From positions 397,698 through 461,697 of the forward strand of contig NZ_CP080504.1 in the NCBI RefSeq assembly GCF_020342435.1: a stretch of 64,000 bases of DNA. Reading direction: 5' to 3'. The DNA is from Candidatus Vallotiella sp. (ex Adelges kitamiensis). GTDB lineage: Bacteria; Pseudomonadota; Gammaproteobacteria; Burkholderiales; Burkholderiaceae. Under the pieces are notes generated by a model. It was not told the DNA's origin. It searched no databases and was given only the letters and a program-made list of their open reading frames with translations. Each line of letters starts with the position of its first letter. Within the stretch, counting starts at the first letter, position 1. Made by a program: the position numbers and the translations under genes. Below are positions 1-9,682 of this stretch, one piece after another.

Positions 1-531
1 CACTTTGAATTCTTCCAGTTACCCGAGCGCTTCGGGTTAGATGCACATGCTCTCGCACATGCCTATCGCTCTATACAAGCGCAAGTTCATCCAGATCGTT
101 TCGCTTCAGCTGACTATGCGCAAAAGTGCATAGCAACACAATGGGCAACGCGTGTGAATGAGGTTTATCAGACACTAAAGTCGCCGCTACGACGTGCAAC
201 CTATTTATTGCATCTGCGTGGTATAGAAGTTGGTGCAGAAAATAATACCGTGATGGAGCCTACATTTCTAATACACCAAATAGAATGGCGTGAGAAGATC
301 GAACATGCTGCTGCCGCATCTAATAACAACGCGCTTCAGACACTGCTATATGAGTTAAGGAATGAAGAATCAGAGCGTCTAGTATGGCTTGGAGAATTTC
401 TCGATTCTGATGCGAACCAGCTAGCAGCCGAATTAGTACGACAGTTGATGTTCATAGAGCGGGTTATATACGAAATCGATATTCAGATAGAAAAAATAGA
501 GCTGGTGCAAAGCCAGCTGCCCAATACTTAA
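1..531 (+). CDS. hscB: Fe-S cluster co-chaperone HscB, 5' end cut by window edge
   Basis: J-domain co-chaperone that brings the IscU scaffold to HscA and stimulates its ATPase during Fe-S cluster transfer. The reading frame is open from base 1; the J-domain HPD motif is at 88-96 (context VHPDRF), followed by the C-terminal three-helix IscU-binding domain. About 176 codons are visible against about 170-175 for the whole family, so only a few N-terminal residues lie outside the window. A GTG at 154 is internal (Val after the J-domain), not the start. It heads the hscA-fdx-iscX run. The function is known for the family; identity is clear from sequence and context. Confidence 0.95.
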   Translation, partial: HFEFFQLPERFGLDAHALAHAYRSIQAQVHPDRFASADYAQKCIATQWATRVNEVYQTLKSPLRRATYLLHLRGIEVGAENNTVMEPTFLIHQIEWREKIEHAAAASNNNALQTLLYELRNEESERLVWLGEFLDSDANQLAAELVRQLMFIERVIYEIDIQIEKIELVQSQLPNT

Positions 532-574
532 TGTGACCTTTGTATGCTTAGTATCGCACCTCACATGGATAAAG

Positions 575-2443
575 ATGGCTTTACTAAAAATATTAGAACC
601 AAAAACAGCTCTACAGACATATCAACGCCAAGTTGCTATCGGAATTGATCTTGGAACGACTCACTCCTTGGTATCCGTAGTTCGAAATGGTATACCAGAA
701 GTGTTGTGTGATGAGAAGGGGAGACCATTACTACCGTCTGTAGTTCGCTATTTATCTGGTGGTAGACGTAAGATCGGCTATCTAGCAAAGAAAGATGCAG
801 TGCTAGATCCGTGCAATACAATTGTTTCAGTAAAGCGCTTTATGGGGCGCAGTAAGGCTGATATACAAGATCTAGATAATATACCTTACAACTTTGTTAA
901 TACTTCTGGCATGATCCAGTTGGAGACTATAGATGGAGTACGCAGCCCAGTTGAAATTTCCGCGGAGATTCTTGCCGAATTACGACATCGTGCCGAAAAT
1001 ACGCTTAGTGATGAAATAATAGGTGTTGTCCTCACAGTTCCCGCGTATTTTGACGACTCACAGCGGCAAGCCACGAAAGATGCTGCACAGCTTGCCAATT
1101 TAAATGTATTGCGTTTATTAAATGAGCCCACTGCTGCTGCGATCGCTTATGGGTTGGATAGTGGGGCACAAGGACTCTACGCAGTATACGACTTAGGTGG
1201 TGGTACATTCGACTTGTCGGTTCTTAAGCTTACGCATGGCGTTTTCGAAGTACTATCTACGGGCGGCGATTCAATGCTGGGCGGTGATGATTTTGATCAT
1301 GCGCTATATCGGCATGTACTAAGCCGCATGCGGCTTAGTACTCTGCCACCCCAAGACGTGCGGGCGCTATTAGATGCAGTACGTGTTGCAAAAGAAATAC
1401 TGTCTACACAGGACGAAGCTTTTATTAATCTCAGGTTATCCTGTAGCCGTCATATCGCACTGACGCTAACAGAGGCAGAATTCGATATTGTGACTCAGTC
1501 ACTAGTTGCGCGTACACTAATGCTCACACGTAAAGCGCTGCGAAATGCAAAAGTAATACCACAGGAATTTGATGGCATTGTACTAGTAGGCGGTTCTACG
1601 CGTATGCGCAGCGTGCGTCATGCTGTCGCACAGTATTTTGGAAAAATGCCTTTAACTAATTTAGACCCGGATCAAGTCGTTGCACTAGGCGCAGCGATCC
1701 AGGCTGATATGCTTGCAGGCAACCGACGCGATGACGATAGCTGGTTGTTGCTTGACGTGATACCGCTGTCCCTAGGGCTAGAAACAATGGGTGGATTAGT
1801 GGAGAAGATTATTCCGCGGAACTCGACAATTCCAGTGGCGCGGGCTCAAGAATTTACAACATTTAGAAATAGCCAGAGCGCAATGACGATCCACATCGTG
1901 CAAGGCGAGCGTGAACTGGTATCTGACTGTCGCTCGCTCGCGAGTTTCGAGTTGCGTGGCATTCCGCCAATGATCGCTGGAAGTGCTCGGATCCGAGTTA
2001 CATTCCAGGTTGATGCGGATGGACTTCTATCTGTATCTGCTCGTGAAATACAGTCGGGGGCACAAGCTGAAGTAATTGTCAAGCCTGCGTACGGGTTAAG
2101 TGACAACGATATCGCACGTATGATTAAGGATGGCTTCAGAAGCTCGGAGTGCGATATGCATTTGAGGACGCTGCGCGAGGCGCAAATTGATGCACAGCGT
2201 CTAATAGACGCAAGCGATACAGCGCTTGAGGTTGATTATGAATTGCTTAGCGCTTCTGAGCGCGCTGAAGTCGACTCTAAGCTAAACGAGCTGCGCACAA
2301 TCGTTAGTGGGAGTAGTGACATAGCCCGCATTAATGAAGCGAAAAAAGCCCTGGCGGCTGTGACAGCTGAGTTCGCCGAACGGCGAATGAATAAAGGTAT
2401 TCGCGTCGCACTCGCAGGATACAATCTTGATAAAATCAGTTAA
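575..2443 (+). CDS. hscA: Hsp70-family Fe-S chaperone HscA
   Basis: Specialised Hsp70 that releases Fe-S clusters from IscU in an ATP-dependent cycle with HscB. I start at the ATG at 575 (MALLKILEP), which fits the family N-terminus; an in-frame ATG at 533 would add 14 unrelated residues. About 622 aa, normal length. Phosphate-1 motif GIDLGTTHS near residue 23 (His where Asn is usual), phosphate-2 YDLGGGTFD, adenosine motif VGGSTRMR, linker [11 protein letters not shown], then substrate-binding and lid domains. It sits 43 bp after hscB and 38 bp before fdx, as in an isc operon. A 26-bp perfect palindrome lies inside the ATPase domain at 1316-1341. Confidence 0.96.
   Translation: MALLKILEPKTALQTYQRQVAIGIDLGTTHSLVSVVRNGIPEVLCDEKGRPLLPSVVRYLSGGRRKIGYLAKKDAVLDPCNTIVSVKRFMGRSKADIQDLDNIPYNFVNTSGMIQLETIDGVRSPVEISAEILAELRHRAENTLSDEIIGVVLTVPAYFDDSQRQATKDAAQLANLNVLRLLNEPTAAAIAYGLDSGAQGLYAVYDLGGGTFDLSVLKLTHGVFEVLSTGGDSMLGGDDFDHALYRHVLSRMRLSTLPPQDVRALLDAVRVAKEILSTQDEAFINLRLSCSRHIALTLTEAEFDIVTQSLVARTLMLTRKALRNAKVIPQEFDGIVLVGGSTRMRSVRHAVAQYFGKMPLTNLDPDQVVALGAAIQADMLAGNRRDDDSWLLLDVIPLSLGLETMGGLVEKIIPRNSTIPVARAQEFTTFRNSQSAMTIHIVQGERELVSDCRSLASFELRGIPPMIAGSARIRVTFQVDADGLLSVSAREIQSGAQAEVIVKPAYGLSDNDIARMIKDGFRSSECDMHLRTLREAQIDAQRLIDASDTALEVDYELLSASERAEVDSKLNELRTIVSGSSDIARINEAKKALAAVTAEFAERRMNKGIRVALAGYNLDKIS
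1316..1341. repeat. Perfect palindrome inside hscA (13-bp arms, no loop)
   Basis: Arms 1316-1328 and 1329-1341 are exact reverse complements; the left arm begins GTACTAAGCCG. It encodes the VLSRMRLS stretch of the HscA ATPase domain. It shares no sequence with the other inverted repeats in the window. Confidence 0.9.
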
Positions 2444-2481
2444 CTGTTGTTAACAACGTTATTTTATAGGACTATTTTTTA

Positions 2482-2859
2482 ATGTCTCAAATCGTAATCT
2501 TGCCCCATATTGCGTTATGCCCAGAGGGAGCGGTGTTTGAAGCCGAACCTAGCATGACTATCTGTGATATGTTATTAGATAGCGGGATCGAGATTGAGCA
2601 TGCATGCGAGAAATCTTGTGCATGCACTACGTGCCACATCATTATACGCGAAGGATTTAATGCATTAGAGCAGCCGCAGGAGAGCGAAGATAACCTACTA
2701 GATAAGGCGTGGGGAGTAGAGCCAACTTCCAGGTTGGCATGTCAGGCTAAGTTAGTAAAAAATGAAGATCTGGTCATTGAAATTCCGAAATACTCAGTTA
2801 ATTTTAATATAAAAAAAACTATTAAGTGCAGGAAGGATAGCGGAAGTGAAGTGGACTGA
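2482..2859 (+). CDS. fdx: ISC-type [2Fe-2S] ferredoxin
   Basis: Electron carrier of the Isc Fe-S assembly system. The four cluster cysteines are at residues 42, 48, 51 and 87 (CEKSCACTTC and LACQ), the positions used in E. coli Fdx. At 125 aa it is longer than the usual 110-113: after the conserved IPKYSVN end it continues with a Lys-rich tail, and its stop falls 14 bp inside iscX. The overlap suggests translational coupling. The extension probably came from loss of the ancestral stop codon (inference). Confidence 0.96.
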   Translation: MSQIVILPHIALCPEGAVFEAEPSMTICDMLLDSGIEIEHACEKSCACTTCHIIIREGFNALEQPQESEDNLLDKAWGVEPTSRLACQAKLVKNEDLVIEIPKYSVNFNIKKTIKCRKDSGSEVD

Positions 2860-3040
2860 TATAAACGATATTGCAGTAGCACTAATTAATTCATACCCAG
2901 ATATTAATCCTCAATACATCCGTTTTACGGACTTATATCAATGGGTGATAAAACTCGATGGTTTTGATGATAAACCTAAGTTCTCAGGCGAAAAAATTCT
3001 TGAAGCGATCCAATTAGCATGGATTAGAGACGCTGACTAA
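2846..3040 (+). CDS. iscX: IscX (YfhJ) Fe-S assembly regulator
   Basis: Small acidic protein of 64 aa that binds IscS and iron and modulates cluster assembly. It begins MKWTDIND, has the family YPDINPQYIRFTDLYQWV core and ends in an acidic helix. It overlaps the end of fdx by 14 bp, and its start is preceded by AGGAAGGATAG-like Shine-Dalgarno sequence inside fdx. Last gene of the isc run; the next gene is convergent. Confidence 0.93.
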   Translation: MKWTDINDIAVALINSYPDINPQYIRFTDLYQWVIKLDGFDDKPKFSGEKILEAIQLAWIRDAD

Positions 3041-3293
3041 TCAAGCATACAGATATCTTAATTCACTTTAAGTGCGCCATGCAAAGTTACAGCGCTTCAG
3101 CATACATTATCTTGCTAGTCTTAATTTAGGTAGTATGCATGTAATAAAGTGTGCTCTGCAACGCGGCTTATTACCATTCTAGTATTATCTCTACTTTTTT
3201 TACATATCTCTTTGACCTATTTTAGGTACACGTCTGTAGCTTCCGGGTTAATATTAGCACAGAAATCTATTTAAGACATTAGCTGTAGCTATG

Positions 3294-4826
3294 TTAATCT
3301 TCGTGTCGAAGGTGAGGAAACAGGATTACATCGCGGATACTTCGACTATCGGTTAGCAACATTATAAGTCGATCGATACCGATTCCGCATCCGCCTGTCG
3401 GTGGCATGCCATACTCTAACGCACGGATGTAGTCAGAATCATAATACATCGCTTTCTCATCACCAGAATCTTTCTGTTCGACCTGTTTTCTAAAGCGCAT
3501 AGCTTGGTCATCTGGATCATTTAATTCTGAAAACCCATTTGCTATTTCACGCCCTGCAATAAATAATTCGAAGCGTTCGGTAATGCTGGGAACTTCATCT
3601 GAAGCTCGCGCGAGCGGTGACACCTCAACTGGATAGTCAACTATATAAGTTGGCTCCCATAGCTTTGTTTCGACGATTTGTTCGAAAAGAGCAAGCAGCA
3701 AAGCACCCACGTTAGCACTACGGAGCGATGTGTCGTATGTGTCGACGCCAAGTTTAAGCAATTCAGCACGTAGCCAATCGCTATTAGATAGCTGTGTATC
3801 ATTATATTCTGGTGCATACTTCTGGATTGCGCCAGTAATTGTTAAACGATGAAAAGGCTGGTTCAAGTGTAGCATGCGCCCCTGGTAAGAGATCTCCATC
3901 GTACCTTGTGCGTCCAGTGCCGCTTGCTGGATTAACTGTTCAGTAAAGTCCATTAGCCAGCGGTAATCGGTATAAGCAGCGTAGAACTCCATCATCGTGA
4001 ATTCGGGATTATGCCGAGGTGAGACCCCTTCGTTGCGAAAATTACGACCTAGTTCGAAGACGCGGTCAAACCCACCAATGATCAGCCGCTTCAGGTATAA
4101 CTCTGGTGCAATACGTAGAAACATCTGCATATTCAGAGCATTGTGATGTGTAATAAATGGCCTGGCCGTCGCACCGCCTGGGATTGTATGTAACATTGGC
4201 GTTTCGACCTCCATAAAACCTGCATTCGTCATAAACTGACGGATAGATGCGATCGAACGTGTACGAATCCGGAAAGTCTGGCGCACCTCCGGTGTAACAA
4301 TAAGATCTACGTAACGCTGCCGGTAACGCATTTCCTGGTCAGATAATCCGTGAAACTTATCCGGTAGGGGGCGAATATCCTTAGAGAGAAGTCGAAGTCC
4401 GGTGCAACGCACTGACAGCTCACCCTTGTTGGTCCGGAATAGTATACCGCTTGTCGCGATAATATCTCCTAGATCCCACTTCTTAAATGTATCATATACA
4501 TTAATACCAACGTTAGATGGAGTAATGAAGAACTGGATCTGACCTGTTCCATCCTGTATGGTCGCGAAGCTTGCTTTTCCCATGACGCGTTTTAGCATCA
4601 TCCGGCCAGCAATTGATACGTTTAGCGCGTGCTCTTCAAGGGCATTTTTATCAAAATTAGAAAAGCGAGTATGTAAATCCGCCGCGCTATTTTTAGGATA
4701 AAAGTCATTGGGATATGCGATACCCTGCTCACGCAGCACCCGTAACTTGTCCCTGCGATCTGCTATGATCGCATTATTATCACTATCAATGCTAACCCGC
4801 GCAGTATTTAGATTCTTTTCAGTCAT
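3294..4826 (-). CDS. lysS: Lysyl-tRNA synthetase, class II
   Basis: Charges tRNA-Lys. 510 aa, normal for class II LysRS: an N-terminal OB-fold anticodon domain ([18 protein letters not shown]), class II motif 2 ([16 protein letters not shown]) and motif 3 ([13 protein letters not shown]) near the C-terminus. It lies 17 bp downstream of prfB on the same strand, so the two are probably co-transcribed, as is common in proteobacteria. No sign of damage. Confidence 0.97.
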   Translation of the reverse strand: MTEKNLNTARVSIDSDNNAIIADRRDKLRVLREQGIAYPNDFYPKNSAADLHTRFSNFDKNALEEHALNVSIAGRMMLKRVMGKASFATIQDGTGQIQFFITPSNVGINVYDTFKKWDLGDIIATSGILFRTNKGELSVRCTGLRLLSKDIRPLPDKFHGLSDQEMRYRQRYVDLIVTPEVRQTFRIRTRSIASIRQFMTNAGFMEVETPMLHTIPGGATARPFITHHNALNMQMFLRIAPELYLKRLIIGGFDRVFELGRNFRNEGVSPRHNPEFTMMEFYAAYTDYRWLMDFTEQLIQQAALDAQGTMEISYQGRMLHLNQPFHRLTITGAIQKYAPEYNDTQLSNSDWLRAELLKLGVDTYDTSLRSANVGALLLALFEQIVETKLWEPTYIVDYPVEVSPLARASDEVPSITERFELFIAGREIANGFSELNDPDDQAMRFRKQVEQKDSGDEKAMYYDSDYIRALEYGMPPTGGCGIGIDRLIMLLTDSRSIRDVILFPHLRHED

Positions 4827-4843
4827 GGTCTGTTACGCCATAG

Positions 4844-5948
4844 TTATACGCCTTGCCTCAGGCTTGCGATCATGAAATCGTCAAGATCCCCGTCAAGCAC
4901 CGCACGTGTATTGCTTATTTCGACTTTTGTGCGCAAGTCCTTTACACGGCTTTGGTCAAGTACGTAAGAGCGAATCTGTTGCCCCCATCCTACGTCATTT
5001 TTACTTGATTCTAATTTATCCTGCTCAGCCCGCCGTTTTCGCATCTCTGCCTCATATAGTCGTGACTTAAGCATCGCCATTGCTTCAGAACGGTTGCGAT
5101 GCTGTGAACGATCGCTCTGACACTGTACGACAGTTCCTGATGGCAAATGCGTAATACGAACCGCTGAATCAGTTTTATTAATATGCTGCCCGCCAGCTCC
5201 AGATGCTCGAAATGTGTCAATTCGTAGGTCAGCCGGATTGACTTCGATGTCAAGCAACTCATCTACCTCCGGATATACGAAAACCGACGAGAATGACGTG
5301 TGGCGGCCGCCAGCCGAATCGAAGGGAGACTTACGAACTAGGCGATGAATACCAGTTTCTGTGCGTAAGTAGCCATAAGCGTACTCACCCTCAACCTTAA
5401 TTGTTGCATTTTTGATTCCTGCTACCTCACCATCGGACTGCTCAAGCAGTCCGACCTTAAAGCCTTTACGCTCGCAGTAACGTAAATACTGGCGTAATAG
5501 CATTGATGCCCAGTCTTGTGCTTCTGTGCCGCCAGCGCCTGCTTGAATATCGACGAAGCAGTTGTTTGGATCAGCCGGATTATTAAACATCCGACGAAAC
5601 TCGATGTTCGCTACTTGACGAGCTTGAGCGCAGGCATCTGCTTCACAGGCAAGTAATGTACTATTCTCTTGTTCGCTATTGGCTAGATCAAATAATTCCC
5701 GCGTGTTTGTTAGGTCACGCTCTAGCGTCGAAAGCATGTGAACAACTGTCTCGAGCATCTTCTTTTCTCGTCCGAGAGCCTGCGCTTGCTTCATATTGTT
5801 CCAGACGTTCGGATTTTCTAGGGCTAGATTAACTACTGCTAGTCGATCTTGTTTCACGTTGAAGTCAAAGATACCTCCGTAGTTCTTCTGCTCGTTTTTT
5901 CAGGTCGGAAAGGGTTGCCTCGATCGCGTTCAAACGTTCTGCTTCCAT
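4844..5948 (-). CDS. prfB: Peptide chain release factor 2 (programmed +1 frameshift)
   Basis: Recognises UGA and UAA stops. Translation starts at the ATG at 5948-5946 and reads 27 codons ([10 protein letters not shown]... to RRYL) to an in-frame TGA at 5867-5865, then resumes in the +1 frame (GAC TTC AAC) to the stop at 4844. The combined product is 367 aa (E. coli RF2 is 365). With that numbering the SPF stop-codon tripeptide is at 207-209 and the catalytic GGQ at 252-254, as expected. A 10-bp-arm inverted repeat lies inside the gene at 5433-5454. Upstream of lysS. Confidence 0.97.
5433..5454. repeat. Perfect inverted repeat inside prfB (10-bp arms)
   Basis: Arms TCGGACTGCT (5433-5442) and AGCAGTCCGA (5445-5454) with a CA centre. 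It encodes VGLLEQSD in RF2. From memory other Burkholderia RF2 proteins read closer to VDVLEESD here, so the arms may have been made complementary at the cost of amino-acid changes (inference to check by alignment). Confidence 0.85.
5864..5880 (-). promoter_or_regulatory. RF2 autoregulatory +1 frameshift site
   Basis: On the minus strand the sequence reads ACGGAGGTATCTTTGAC: a Shine-Dalgarno-like GGAGG, a short spacer, the slippery CTT codon, the TGA stop and C. This is the known prfB arrangement in which low RF2 allows +1 slippage over UGA. The reading frame downstream continues directly into RF2, so the site must be used. Confidence 0.95.
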
Positions 5949-5991
5949 ATTAATTAGGATTTGAAAAAAGATTAAATTATACCGGATAGGG

Positions 5992-7695
5992 TTAGATCGC
6001 TACATGCTCAACTACCAACTGAACACGCGACACGCCACTCCAGGTGTTGATCGTGAGCCGATAAGCAAACAACGCCCGCGCTGGAAGCACGTCGATATGG
6101 TTGAACCAGATTGCTGAAAAACGTAAGTGCCCTCGCGCAAGCTGCAATTTTAGGTGCTTTTTTTTAAGAAGTGATTGAGATAGAATCTCAAATTCCGATA
6201 AAAAAACAGGTACTGGGAAACCTTGTCCCCATACCTCTTTATCTATGAGCTCAATAAATGATAGCGCATGATATGCATCCTCCAGCGCACCATCGGTCTC
6301 AATTTGTTGAGTATGCTTATTTTTATGCAACCATTCACGCGCCAGAGCCTCAAACACAGCTAAGAAGCGTGGCAAATCACTAGTGCGCAGCGTAAGCCCA
6401 GCAGCCATCGCGTGTCCTCCAAAACGCTCAATGAGTCCGGGCTCTCGCTTGGAGATTATGTCAAGTGCATCACGTAAATGAAACCCTGGAATAGAGCGTC
6501 CAGAACCTTTTACAAACTTGCCTGATTCGTCAGTTAACGTGAACGTAATTACTGGTCTATGAAAGCGCTCTTTAAGACGGCTAGCGATGATACCGATTAC
6601 GCCTTGGTGCCACATCGGGTTAAATAGCGTGATTGTAGATTCATTACTCGGGTTGAAGTTTACAAGCTCAGCTAAAGCCTCCTCTTGCATCTTCGCCTCA
6701 ATTTCTCGACGTTGAAGGTTCATTATATCTAGCTGCCGTGCCAGAATATCAGCGCGTTGCATATCGTCGGTAACTAGGCATTCGATGCCAAGAGACATAT
6801 CGGAAAGCCGCCCTGCTGCATTTAGGCGCGGCCCTAACACAAATCCTAAATCAAGTGTGGATGCATTGCGTGTATCGCGCGCAGCTGCCCGGAAAAGCGA
6901 AGCTATACCCGGCTGCATCTTACCGTTACGGATACGCTGAAGGCCCTGTGCAACTAGAACACGATTATTTGCATCCAACTGTACCATATCGGCCACCGTA
7001 CCCAATGCAACTAAGTCGAGAAGACTATCTAGCCTAGGTTCGACATAACCATTAAAAGCGCCTCGCTGTCGAAATAGAGCGCGTAGCGCTAGTAATACGT
7101 AGAACATCACACCGACACCAGCTAGGTTTTTACTGGGGAATGTACAGCCTGGCTGGTTCGGGTTGACGATTACATGCGCAGCAGGCTGCGTATCGCCAGG
7201 CAGATGGTGATCAGTTATTAGTACATTGATACCGAGCCTGTTAGCAGCTGCTACACCTTCTATGCTAGCGATTCCATTATCGACAGTAATCAATAAATTA
7301 GGGCTTACATCAGAGCGTCGGGCAACTAGCTTAACAATATCCGGCGTTAATCCATATCCATATTTAAAACGGTTTGGTACTAGGTAGTTAATATGTGCGC
7401 CGAATAGACGAAGACCACGCACAGCTACAGCACATGCAGTTGCACCATCACAATCATAATCAGCGATCACTAGAATCCGCTGTCGCATACTAATTGTATC
7501 GGCCAGCAGCGCTGCTGCGCTACTGGCGCTTAAGAGCTGCGATGGCGGCAGGAGTCTTGACAGCCGAATTTCTATATCGGCAGGCGTACTAATTCCGCGG
7601 GATGCATATAGCCGCGCAAGCACCGGATGGATTCCTTTTCCTACAAGGAAATTCACGCAAGAAAATGGGCAGGCTCGAGTGACGATTCGGGTCAT
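5992..7695 (-). CDS. recJ: Single-strand-specific 5'-3' exonuclease RecJ
   Basis: DHH-family exonuclease acting in recombinational and mismatch repair. 567 aa, typical. The metal-binding motifs are present: DYDCDGATA, DNGIAS, the DHH motif in LITDHHLPG, and GFVLGPRLNAAGR; the DHHA1 domain with the RFGGHAMAAGL motif follows, then the C-terminal OB-fold. It starts 10 bp after the stop of the RpfE-like gene and reads toward prfB. Retention of RecJ suggests that part of the recombination machinery is still working. Confidence 0.96.
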   Translation of the reverse strand: MTRIVTRACPFSCVNFLVGKGIHPVLARLYASRGISTPADIEIRLSRLLPPSQLLSASSAAALLADTISMRQRILVIADYDCDGATACAVAVRGLRLFGAHINYLVPNRFKYGYGLTPDIVKLVARRSDVSPNLLITVDNGIASIEGVAAANRLGINVLITDHHLPGDTQPAAHVIVNPNQPGCTFPSKNLAGVGVMFYVLLALRALFRQRGAFNGYVEPRLDSLLDLVALGTVADMVQLDANNRVLVAQGLQRIRNGKMQPGIASLFRAAARDTRNASTLDLGFVLGPRLNAAGRLSDMSLGIECLVTDDMQRADILARQLDIMNLQRREIEAKMQEEALAELVNFNPSNESTITLFNPMWHQGVIGIIASRLKERFHRPVITFTLTDESGKFVKGSGRSIPGFHLRDALDIISKREPGLIERFGGHAMAAGLTLRTSDLPRFLAVFEALAREWLHKNKHTQQIETDGALEDAYHALSFIELIDKEVWGQGFPVPVFLSEFEILSQSLLKKKHLKLQLARGHLRFSAIWFNHIDVLPARALFAYRLTINTWSGVSRVQLVVEHVAI

Positions 7696-7705
7696 AGACG
7701 CAGGA

Positions 7706-8875
7706 TCACAGTAAAAGCGATGTAAACGCTCGGCGGCGCCAGAATTTTTTCATCTCAATAGGGCGTATAGCGAGTGTGGTTGCAATAGTGTCACCGCACA
7801 GCGTCAACGTGAGTTCTGAGAGTTCATAGCGTTTTAATGCTGCGAGTGCCGGCGCAAACCAATCGTGCTCCATTACCGCGAACACCGTGCGAAAACGTAA
7901 CCAGTCTTGCTGCAAGAATGGCGCACTCAGTTGATCCAGTTCAACTAGCACCACACCGCTTGGATCACAAGTCGGGGCCAAACTACTTTGTTGCGGCAGC
8001 ATATCGAAGGAGACGGGTGGCACTCCTAATGCGGCAGCGGATGCAAGTGCTAGACCACGTATAGCTGCTGACCGTGATAGCACATATTCAAAGGGTCGAG
8101 TTACTGGCATTATACGTCCTTGCGCGTAAGGCCAGATTGAATTAACGGAAAGTAATCCGCATTCTTCTCGAGCTTGATTAACCGGATGGTTAAACCAGGC
8201 CATCTGAACTTCGTTTTGCAGTTTAATCCACGTGCGGGGCCAGTGGCTGGTATAGGTCTCGTTCGATAGCCAGTTCTCTATATTATGTCTAGCGGCCTGC
8301 AGTGGTGTCGCGCTCGCTAACAAGCCAAGTTGCTCACCTGATAAGTACCAACGAAGAGGAGTTGGAGCTTCTAATTCTATACCAAGTTCTTCAATCAAGG
8401 GTCTCGCAACGGAAAGTAGCTCGATTGCATTATCCGTTGAAAGCTGAAGTATATTAGGATCACTCAGAAGTAGATGAGTCTGTGTGACCTGAAGATGAAT
8501 AGGTTCGACGCACATCCAGACGGCATCCCTCGGTTCACCGCCGTCTGCAAGAAGCATATACGGAGCGATCGGCACATCGATGTCAGCTGCAGTTGGATCT
8601 TCTAACCTATTTGATACTGCATTTCCTAATATCTGGACTAACTTAGAAGTCGTAGGAGCATGGCTGATATCAAAACAACTGGCGACCCATTTTTCATGGG
8701 GTAAAGAGCGCTGAATATCGTTCCCGACTACGCGTTCGACGAGGGTTGCGCGTTCGATTAAACTATTAAGCGCTGGCTTATTTAGATTTTGGAAAACGTG
8801 GTGTTCATTAGCTAATGTCGGTAGCGAAAAAGGTATTAATAAGTGAAGACGAGAAAGAGGGTATATAGCATGCAT
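7706..8875 (-). CDS. RpfE-like protein (phosphoglycerate-mutase-like, function unknown)
   Basis: About 389 aa from the ATG at 8875 (MHAIYPLSRLHLLIPFSLP). Its place directly upstream of recJ on the same strand matches the rpfE-recJ-prfB-lysS neighbourhood of Xanthomonas and Burkholderia, where the product is described as an RpfE-type regulatory protein related to cofactor-independent phosphoglycerate mutase; the role is unproven. An alternative ATG lies at 8908, and the frame is open up to 8986, but residues before LHLLIPF do not look conserved. Both ATGs sit in the arms of a 16-bp inverted repeat, so start choice is uncertain. Confidence 0.75.
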   Translation of the reverse strand: MHAIYPLSRLHLLIPFSLPTLANEHHVFQNLNKPALNSLIERATLVERVVGNDIQRSLPHEKWVASCFDISHAPTTSKLVQILGNAVSNRLEDPTAADIDVPIAPYMLLADGGEPRDAVWMCVEPIHLQVTQTHLLLSDPNILQLSTDNAIELLSVARPLIEELGIELEAPTPLRWYLSGEQLGLLASATPLQAARHNIENWLSNETYTSHWPRTWIKLQNEVQMAWFNHPVNQAREECGLLSVNSIWPYAQGRIMPVTRPFEYVLSRSAAIRGLALASAAALGVPPVSFDMLPQQSSLAPTCDPSGVVLVELDQLSAPFLQQDWLRFRTVFAVMEHDWFAPALAALKRYELSELTLTLCGDTIATTLAIRPIEMKKFWRRRAFTSLLL

Positions 8876-8908
8876 GATTCGTACATTGTAGGACAATGTA
8901 CGAATCAT
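8874..8908. repeat. Perfect 16-bp inverted repeat at the start of the RpfE-like gene
   Basis: Arms 8874-8889 and 8893-8908 are exact reverse complements around a 3-nt centre. Each arm carries one of the two candidate ATG codons of the minus-strand gene, so in mRNA the initiation region would be a stable hairpin. It could reduce translation or be a by-product of the inverted repeat process seen elsewhere here. Confidence 0.9.
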
Positions 8909-9682
8909 ATCGACTCTCCATCTAATTTCGTATTCTCTATCTTGTGATAGAGATACTAACTTACGCTTATTGAAAAATCTATTCACTACGTTTAGCGTAA
9001 TATAGTCAGGACAATTTGGTGTATTTAAAATTTAAACGGCTAACCATAATTCCGTATGATGCACGATGCGGTCAGTCATACTAAAGAATCTCTTTCAATC
9101 TTTATTGAAAAGACAAAAATTCGCAATAGAAATTACGTGCATAATTTTTCAAATTTAATTACAAGCATATAAAATATTTTTATAGACTTATCTACATCTT
9201 AATTAAATTTTATATAGAAAAATATTAACTTTGTAAGTATTTTCCTTTTTAAAAGAAATTTTTTTCTAAAAAAGAGGGGCAATAAAATTTATAAGTATAT
9301 AAATCTATATTTATTGGTAATATATTTAAGTAATTAAAAAATTATAAAACTTTTAATTCCCTTAAAAGAGGAAAAATTTATTTAATCTATTTTAAAGAGA
9401 TTAAATTATCTATAATTTCACATATTTCGGGCGTAACTGATTGCAATAGATAACTATTCTATACTAATCTTAGTTTATCTTTTTTATTCATTTAAAACAG
9501 TGGACGCCAGAAAAATAGAATGAATTATACGTATTTTCTGGGCATAGCAGTTTAGGAGTTTAAGGTCAAATCATTTCTAAGAAATAAAACATAGCAGAAA
9601 AGCGGAAATATATGGCAAACTGCACTATTACTAGCGGCTCTGTACGGCAGCTGTGAGGGTTGGTATAGATCAAAGGATTGAT
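8909..9682. other. Very AT-rich gene-free tract
   Basis: No credible gene. From about 9100 to 9480 it is almost wholly A and T with many homopolymer runs, much more extreme than most intergenic DNA here. One sequence one base away from a DnaA box (TTATCTACA) lies at 9188-9196, but there is no cluster. It separates the divergent RpfE-like gene and lolC and probably carries their promoters. Confidence 0.6.

Noticed and set aside
8909-9682. Origin of replication in the AT-rich tract
   Set aside because: Only one near-match DnaA box and no dnaA, dnaN, gidA or rpmH nearby; AT richness alone is not enough.
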